Below, one piece after another: positions 59,940 to 64,000 of a stretch of 64,000 bases of DNA. Position 1 is the first letter of the stretch; every line of letters begins with the position of its first letter. Origin of the DNA: JBGTFE01 sp041747435 (lineage in GTDB: Bacteria > Acidobacteriota > Blastocatellia > Pyrinomonadales > Pyrinomonadaceae); contig JBGTFE010000089.1 of the NCBI GenBank assembly GCA_041747435.1, positions 1-64,000 on the forward strand, in the 5' to 3' direction. The notes under the pieces were generated by a model. That model was given only the letters and a program-made list of their open reading frames with translations. It was not told the origin of the DNA and did not search any database. The translations under genes and the position numbers were made by a program.

Positions 59940-59981
59940 AAAAACTACGCGAAGCTCTCGCGAAACGGTTGAAAACTTACG

Positions 59982-60815
59982 TCATTTACCTCGAAAAGCT
60001 TCGCACGGTTTGTTTTCGATCTTCGCCAGGAAAATCAACCCGTGGCGATAGCCGATGTAAACACTCTGCGAATTTACGTTTTCGACCTTGTCCTTAGAGC
60101 TGTGCAAAAATTCCTGCCAGCGGTTGTCCATCCCGTGAAGCGTTATGCCGGGGATCTTTTTGTCGCGAAACGATTGTGAGTCGGAGCTCGCGCCTTCGAT
60201 CGCGCCTTGCGCGTACGGCACTTTCATTTCAGCGGAAACTTCCTTTGCAAGTTCCATCAATAGCTTGTCTGAAATATTCGTCATCACCTGCGGATAATTA
60301 AAACCAAAGCTGTCAAAATTGACCATCGCACAGTAATTCACACGCTTGTCCTTCGGGATCGCGTCCGCCATTTCTCCAGAGCCAAGCAAGCCCAATTCTT
60401 CCTTGCCGAAAGCGACAAATTTATATGTCTTTTGCGTCGTCAAATCCTTTATCGACCTGTAAAGATTGGCTAAAATGACGATTCCGGTCCAGTTATCGAT
60501 CGCGCCGCAGCCATCCGCAACTTTGTCGTAATGCGCGCCGACGACGATTGTTTCGTCCGTCTTTCCTTTTTTTGTCACGATAACGTTTTCGACGTTCTTC
60601 AACTTCTCGACGGTGACATCGGCTTCACCCGCGCCGATCTTAACAAAAAGCTTTTTCACGGCTTCGAGTCTTTCCTTATCCTTGCAAGGCGCTAGTGCGA
60701 CTAATTCCTTGATCTCCTCGAGAGTTGCGTACGGAATCCCGGATGGTTCCTGCGCCTTTGCTATAAAACAGAGGCTGATTATTGCAAGTATTGAGTAAAA
60801 AATATTTCTTTTCAT
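59982..60815 (-). CDS. Exported M28-family zinc aminopeptidase
   Basis: A 277-residue exported M28 peptidase: signal peptide (residues 1-21), then the co-catalytic zinc ligands His95 and Asp107 (VVGAHYDKVADGCGAIDNWTG), Glu139/Glu140 (FGKEELGLLGS), Asp168 (VNFDSFG) and His238 (FLHSSKD). The length is compact for M28. It is probably an aminopeptidase of the periplasm or surface. It starts 4 bp after the MogA-type gene on the minus strand, an odd pairing with no obvious functional link. It is convergent with the S10 peptidase gene. Confidence 0.9.
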   Translation of the reverse strand: MKRNIFYSILAIISLCFIAKAQEPSGIPYATLEEIKELVALAPCKDKERLEAVKKLFVKIGAGEADVTVEKLKNVENVIVTKKGKTDETIVVGAHYDKVADGCGAIDNWTGIVILANLYRSIKDLTTQKTYKFVAFGKEELGLLGSGEMADAIPKDKRVNYCAMVNFDSFGFNYPQVMTNISDKLLMELAKEVSAEMKVPYAQGAIEGASSDSQSFRDKKIPGITLHGMDNRWQEFLHSSKDKVENVNSQSVYIGYRHGLIFLAKIENKPCEAFRGK

Positions 60816-60819
60816 AATA

Positions 60820-61305
60820 TTAGTGTTCGGTATTTCCTTCCAAAAGATCGACGGCGTGGTGCAGTACCGGTTTTATTACATCAAAGCATTCGCGCACCGC
60901 TTTTGGCGATCCCGGAAGATTTATTATAAAAGTTCGGTTGCGAATGCCGCAAACGCCGCGCGACAGCATTGCGAACGGAGTATTTTTCAGCGTTTCGGCG
61001 CGCATCGCTTCCGCCAAGCCCGGCGCTTCCTTTTCAATGACGGCGCGCGTCGCCTCGGGCGTATTGTCGCGTTCGGAAAATCCGGTGCCGCCCGTTGTAA
61101 CGATCAAATTCACACCTTCCCGTTCGGTCAGACTGTAAAGCGTGTGCCGAAGATCGCCGAAATCATCGGAGACGATGATTTTTTCCACGACCTCCGCGCC
61201 GATCGATACAAGCAACTCAGACAAAGTTTTTCCAGAAAGGTCGTCTTCTTCGCTCCGCGAATCGCTAACGGTTAGAACAATAGCTTTTATTTGAGTATCA
61301 GGCAT
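60820..61305 (-). CDS. MogA/MoaB-type molybdopterin adenylyltransferase
   Basis: A 161-residue MogA/MoaB-family protein. The molybdopterin-binding motif TTGGTGFSERDNTPEA is at about residues 70-85 and LPGSPKAVRECFDVIKPVL at the C-terminus. It activates molybdopterin with ATP before metal insertion; MogA and MoaB cannot be separated by sequence alone here. The start is placed at the ATG at 61305: the longer open frame continues into repeat copy C and is not homologous. No other molybdenum cofactor gene is nearby. It is followed by the M28 peptidase after 4 bp. Confidence 0.86.
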   Translation of the reverse strand: MPDTQIKAIVLTVSDSRSEEDDLSGKTLSELLVSIGAEVVEKIIVSDDFGDLRHTLYSLTEREGVNLIVTTGGTGFSERDNTPEATRAVIEKEAPGLAEAMRAETLKNTPFAMLSRGVCGIRNRTFIINLPGSPKAVRECFDVIKPVLHHAVDLLEGNTEH

Positions 61306-61310
61306 AAATT

Positions 61311-61398
61311 GTAGCGCAGGCTGCCAGACTGCAGTGTTTGCATAGCAAACAACATTTTCGCGCAGAGCGCTCATTGCGAGCAGACTGCCCGCGCTCCG
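61311..61398. repeat. Intergenic palindromic repeat, copy C
   Basis: An 88-bp element with the left arm GTAGCGCAGGCTGCCAGACTGC and the right arm GAGCAGACTGCCCGCGCTCC as imperfect inverted repeats, and an inner hairpin TTTGCATAGCAAA. It resembles copies A and B most at the ends and least in the middle. It lies between the CoA-binding and MogA-type genes, and creates a spurious upstream extension of the latter. Confidence 0.68.
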
Positions 61399-61399
61399 G

Positions 61400-61801
61400 T
61401 TACGAATATTTCATATATTCTTTCAGCCAGCATTTATCCATAACGACAAGCAAACCGGCATCTTCGGCGCGTTTTGCCGCCGATTCATCTATCACGCCTT
61501 CCTGCAGCCAAACGGCTTTTGCGCCGATCTCGATCGCTTCGTCAACCGCTTTTCCGGCTTCATCGGAACGTCGAAAAATATCAACTAATTCAATATTTTC
61601 GGGAACATCGGCGAGTTTTGCGTAAGATCTTTCGCCGAAAACTTCCGTTTCATTCGGATTTACCGGAATTACGCGATAATTTTTTTTCTGCATAAACGCC
61701 GCGACGCCGTTGGAAGCGCGAAACGGGCTTGATGAAAGTCCGACAACGGCAATCGTCTTACATTCCTGCAAAATTCTCTTTATCGTTTCGATCTCATTCA
61801 T
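61400..61801 (-). CDS. CoA-binding domain protein (YccU-like)
   Basis: A 133-residue Rossmann-type CoA-binding protein. Blocks are IAVVGLSSSPFRASNGVAAFMQKKNYRVIPVNP, VDIFRRSDEAGKAVDEAIEIGAKAVWLQEGV and VVMDKCWLKEY. Such proteins are related to the CoA-binding domain of succinyl-CoA synthetase; the physiological role of the stand-alone form is not known. The start at 61801 is 4 bp after the transporter gene stop. The preceding codons of the open frame overlap that gene and are not used. Confidence 0.85.
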   Translation of the reverse strand: MNEIETIKRILQECKTIAVVGLSSSPFRASNGVAAFMQKKNYRVIPVNPNETEVFGERSYAKLADVPENIELVDIFRRSDEAGKAVDEAIEIGAKAVWLQEGVIDESAAKRAEDAGLLVVMDKCWLKEYMKYS

Positions 61802-61805
61802 AATT

Positions 61806-62723
61806 TTAAGCCGCGGACGACTCGATCTTTTCAATATCGCGGCGGCGTTTGCTGTAGATAACGCTCAGGATCACACCAAAAACGACGAGAAACATTCCCA
61901 GAAGTGATTCTAATGTTTGCACTTCATTAAAAACAAACCAGCCGATAATGAGCCCGTAGATCAAGCCCGAATAATTTATGATCGCAACGCTCGCCGCGCG
62001 TTCTTTTTGGAGCGCATTCGTCAGAAAGATCTGCCCGAGCTGCGACGAAATTCCGATCAAAAGCAGAAAAAGCCAATCCCAGCCGATCGGCGTCTCCCAA
62101 AAGAAAAAAAGCGATACGCCGCCCGCGACGAAACCAACAAGCTGAAAATGCAAAACCACCGTCAGCGGATGTTCGCGTTCGCGCAGATTGCGCACCAGAT
62201 TGTATGCGACGCCCGAACAAAACGCCGAAATGATTCCGATAAAAAGGTAGAAAAGCGAGACTCGAACGTCGAATCTCTCGATCATCAAAACGCCGGCAAA
62301 TGCGATCGCATAGAAAAGCCATTGAAGCAGCTTTACATTTTCCTTGAGGAGAAAGATCGCGATAACTGTGGTAAAGATCGGTGAAAGATATTGGATGGTC
62401 ATCGCCGAAGCGAGAGGAATGTTTTGAACCGTTACAAAAAATAAAAAAAGCGCCGTTGTCCCAAAAATTCCGCGCAAAAGAAGCTGCGTGTGGTTTGTGC
62501 CGAGCCAGCCGGCATTGACTCTGTGCAATCCGATAAAACAAAACACGGTTCCGATCGCACATCGAAAAAATACGATCTCCATCGCCGGCAAATGCCCGAC
62601 TTGTTTTACAAAAACGTTTGCAAGCGCAAAACAGAGAGTCGATAAAAACATCGCGCGCATTCCCAAGGTAAGAAATTCCGCGCCTGTTCCACCGGTTTCG
62701 GTTGACTGAGAAAATAAATTCAT
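61806..62723 (-). CDS. DMT-superfamily (EamA) transporter
   Basis: A 305-residue inner-membrane protein with ten predicted helices in two EamA repeats, GMRAMFLSTLCFALANVFVK (first) and the later VAYNLVRNLREREHPLTVVLHF block (second). Drug/metabolite transporters of this type export amino acids or nucleotide-sugars among others; the substrate is not readable. It heads a minus-strand operon EamA, CoA-binding, MogA-type, M28 peptidase. Confidence 0.88.
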   Translation of the reverse strand: MNLFSQSTETGGTGAEFLTLGMRAMFLSTLCFALANVFVKQVGHLPAMEIVFFRCAIGTVFCFIGLHRVNAGWLGTNHTQLLLRGIFGTTALFLFFVTVQNIPLASAMTIQYLSPIFTTVIAIFLLKENVKLLQWLFYAIAFAGVLMIERFDVRVSLFYLFIGIISAFCSGVAYNLVRNLREREHPLTVVLHFQLVGFVAGGVSLFFFWETPIGWDWLFLLLIGISSQLGQIFLTNALQKERAASVAIINYSGLIYGLIIGWFVFNEVQTLESLLGMFLVVFGVILSVIYSKRRRDIEKIESSAA

Positions 62724-62811
62724 CCGAATAATTCTTACTCAAATTTTCTTGGTATTTCAATCCGGTTCATTAGCCAACCGCCAGAAACGCGAAAAATCTG
62801 CTCTTACTTTA

Positions 62812-62844
62812 AACAAAAAAAGGGACAAGTCATAAACTTGCCCC
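62812..62844 (-). terminator. Intrinsic terminator of the partial extracellular protein gene
   Basis: Minus strand: GGGGCAAGT (62836-62844) pairs with ACTTGTCCC (62822-62830) with one G-U pair, a 5-nt loop and a long T-run (complement of 62812-62821). It lies 28 bp past the stop of the minus-strand gene. Confidence 0.82.
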
Positions 62845-62872
62845 GTAAATTATAAGGTGCAAAATGAGAATC

Positions 62873-64000
62873 TTATTGAATGGCTATAGTTCCATTGAAA
62901 ACATTCTTCATATATGTCTTCAGAGCCGAGCTGCCCGTGGGCTGTCCCCAAGCGCTCGAATACCAGACGCCGCCGCCCAAACCGCTCGATCTGAATATTA
63001 CGATCGAAGCGCAGCCGGACGCAGCCGTGCACGTCGAGCCGCTAGCCGACGTTCCAGGCGGGAAAGGTCGACCCGATGGCGTAAAGACAAGCTGCATCGT
63101 GTTGCCGCCGTCCAAACTGACCTTGCTTCCGTCCGGCAAAATTTCCGAAACATTCGTCTTCGCGCCGAACGACGCTGAGCCTCCGATCAAAGAAAACTCG
63201 GAAATCGAGTTGCTCTTGATAAAGTAAGAGTGCCATAGCGACGGCGTGTATTTAGTGCATCCGGGCTCGAGCGTGCCGTCCGCGCGACTACAGCTGCTGA
63301 CCGTTACGGTCACCTGACCTTGCGGGTTCTTGCCGCTCTTGTTATAGACGAGTTGGCTTCCGAAATTGCTCTTGACGGAGTTCAAACCAAAATATCCGTT
63401 CGCGAAGAATGGTATTCCGTCATTTTTAAGCACTCCGCCGCCCATCATCGAGTTTGCCGTGCCCGGCTTGCCGATCGTGATCAGCTCGTCGTAGGTCGAA
63501 GAGCTCATTGTGTACTGTCCCCCGACGAGAACGCGCACCGTCAGCGTCATCGATTGACTGCTGCCGATATTGTACTGCGAGATCGCGCTCGCAGTTCCCA
63601 CCGTCGTATCGCCCGGATTTACGAGTCCGACAGGCAAATTCTGCGCGTTCGAAACCGGAGTAAACGAGCTGCCGCCGTTAGTGCTGATCAGGAACGAGAC
63701 TTTCGCCTTTGTAATATCGCCCGGACAAAATTCAAAGGTATCCCGGACGGTAGCACTCAGGGTCAGCGTCGCCGTACTGCTCGTCGAGCTCGTGGTCCAA
63801 TAGAACGACGATCCGGTATAAAGCGAATCGGCATCCTGTCCCGGACCGACGTGCGGACTACCGCCGATCGTCACCGATTGGCTGACCATTTTCGGAAGAT
63901 GAATGCCATTAGCGCTTCCCGCATAATCGGCTTTTGCCAACACCGATCCCGTAGGCTGATTAATGACTATCGCTCCGCTCGCCACACCGCTGCCATTGGT
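62873..64000 (-). CDS. Extracellular-type beta-rich protein, 3' part (start beyond window)
   Basis: The frame is open from the right edge of the window to its stop, at least 375 residues. The internal GTG near 63985 is not a demonstrated start. The composition (Ser/Thr/Gly/Asn-rich, few charged residues, repeated beta-strand patterns such as ATLTLSATVRDTFEFCPGDI and SMTLTVRVLVGGQYTMSS) and several cysteines suggest a secreted or surface protein with stacked Ig-like or pilin-like domains. The C-terminal GLGGGVWYSSAWGQP and SSTCTAASGCASIVIF have the flavour of minor pseudopilins; this is only a hint. The rest of the gene must be read from the neighbouring sequence. Confidence 0.6.
   Translation of the reverse strand, partial: TNGSGVASGAIVINQPTGSVLAKADYAGSANGIHLPKMVSQSVTIGGSPHVGPGQDADSLYTGSSFYWTTSSTSSTATLTLSATVRDTFEFCPGDITKAKVSFLISTNGGSSFTPVSNAQNLPVGLVNPGDTTVGTASAISQYNIGSSQSMTLTVRVLVGGQYTMSSSTYDELITIGKPGTANSMMGGGVLKNDGIPFFANGYFGLNSVKSNFGSQLVYNKSGKNPQGQVTVTVSSCSRADGTLEPGCTKYTPSLWHSYFIKSNSISEFSLIGGSASFGAKTNVSEILPDGSKVSLDGGNTMQLVFTPSGRPFPPGTSASGSTCTAASGCASIVIFRSSGLGGGVWYSSAWGQPTGSSALKTYMKNVFNGTIAIQ

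Noticed and set aside
61306..61374. N-terminal extension of the MogA-type protein
   Set aside because: The extra codons lie within palindromic repeat copy C and are not homologous to the family.
1..64000. tRNA, rRNA, CRISPR array, prophage or integrative element
   Set aside because: None was recognised by eye on either strand. A tRNA search program would be needed to exclude a tRNA with certainty.

Overview
The window looks like a piece of a chromosome from an Acidobacteriota bacterium, most likely class Blastocatellia. This is an inference from gene content and protein style: a BshC-type bacillithiol ligase, many BNR-repeat, TPR and glycine-zipper secreted proteins, an M36 metallopeptidase, tandem amidohydrolases, a split GcvPA/GcvPB glycine decarboxylase, roughly even base composition, and many genes overlapping by ATGA or TAATG. 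No rRNA, tRNA, CRISPR array, transposase, integrase or phage gene was seen, so this is core and lineage-specific chromosome rather than a mobile island.

Layout. 1-2.4 kb: the end of glucose-6-phosphate dehydrogenase, 6-phosphogluconolactonase (pentose phosphate pathway) and a CorC-type CBS membrane protein. 2.5-10.4 kb: a large secreted M36 metallopeptidase with a PKD domain, a 1-Cys peroxiredoxin, a PAS/GAF hybrid histidine kinase and a small Cys-containing lipoprotein. 10.5-12.1 kb: a deoxyhypusine-synthase homologue coupled to a biotinyl carrier protein. 12.1-16.2 kb (minus): bshC, hicB, a frameshifted hicA and mutL, linked by stop/start overlaps. 16.3-23.6 kb (minus): a BNR-repeat secreted protein, a large outer-membrane-type protein, gdhA and larE. 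23.6-26.2 kb: a TPR protein and two secreted unknowns. 26.3-32.7 kb: the glycine cleavage cluster gcvT-gcvH-gcvPA-[polytopic membrane protein]-gcvPB. 32.7-38.9 kb: secreted unknowns, a protein with a C-terminal region resembling 2-oxoglutarate/Fe(II) oxygenases, a [2Fe-2S] protein, an FHA-TM-trypsin fusion and an orphan MacB-like permease. 38.9-44.8 kb: a PlsC-type acyltransferase, a YhhQ-type queuosine-precursor transporter, purD, a zinc-ribbon protein and an APC-type permease behind a c-di-AMP (ydaO-type) riboswitch. 44.8-55.3 kb: a matrixin-like protease, a polysaccharide export protein, small Zn-ribbon and basic proteins, a class II phosphodiesterase-like hydrolase, an SDR, an overlapping pair of membrane proteins and a sensor kinase. 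55.5-64 kb: two paralogous amidohydrolases (the second apparently without metal ligands), a serine carboxypeptidase, an M28 peptidase, a MogA/MoaB-type protein, a CoA-binding protein, a DMT transporter and the 3' part of an unknown extracellular protein.

The most interesting signals are: the c-di-AMP riboswitch plus terminator in front of the APC transporter; the amidohydrolase/pseudo-amidohydrolase pair, where a palindromic repeat supplies part of a signal peptide; the decayed HicBA module locked between bshC and mutL; three copies of an intergenic palindromic repeat family; a consensus promoter that predicts a leaderless bshC mRNA; and a two-domain oxygenase-like protein of unknown role. 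All functions are read from recognisable motifs and family knowledge; nothing was computed or searched.
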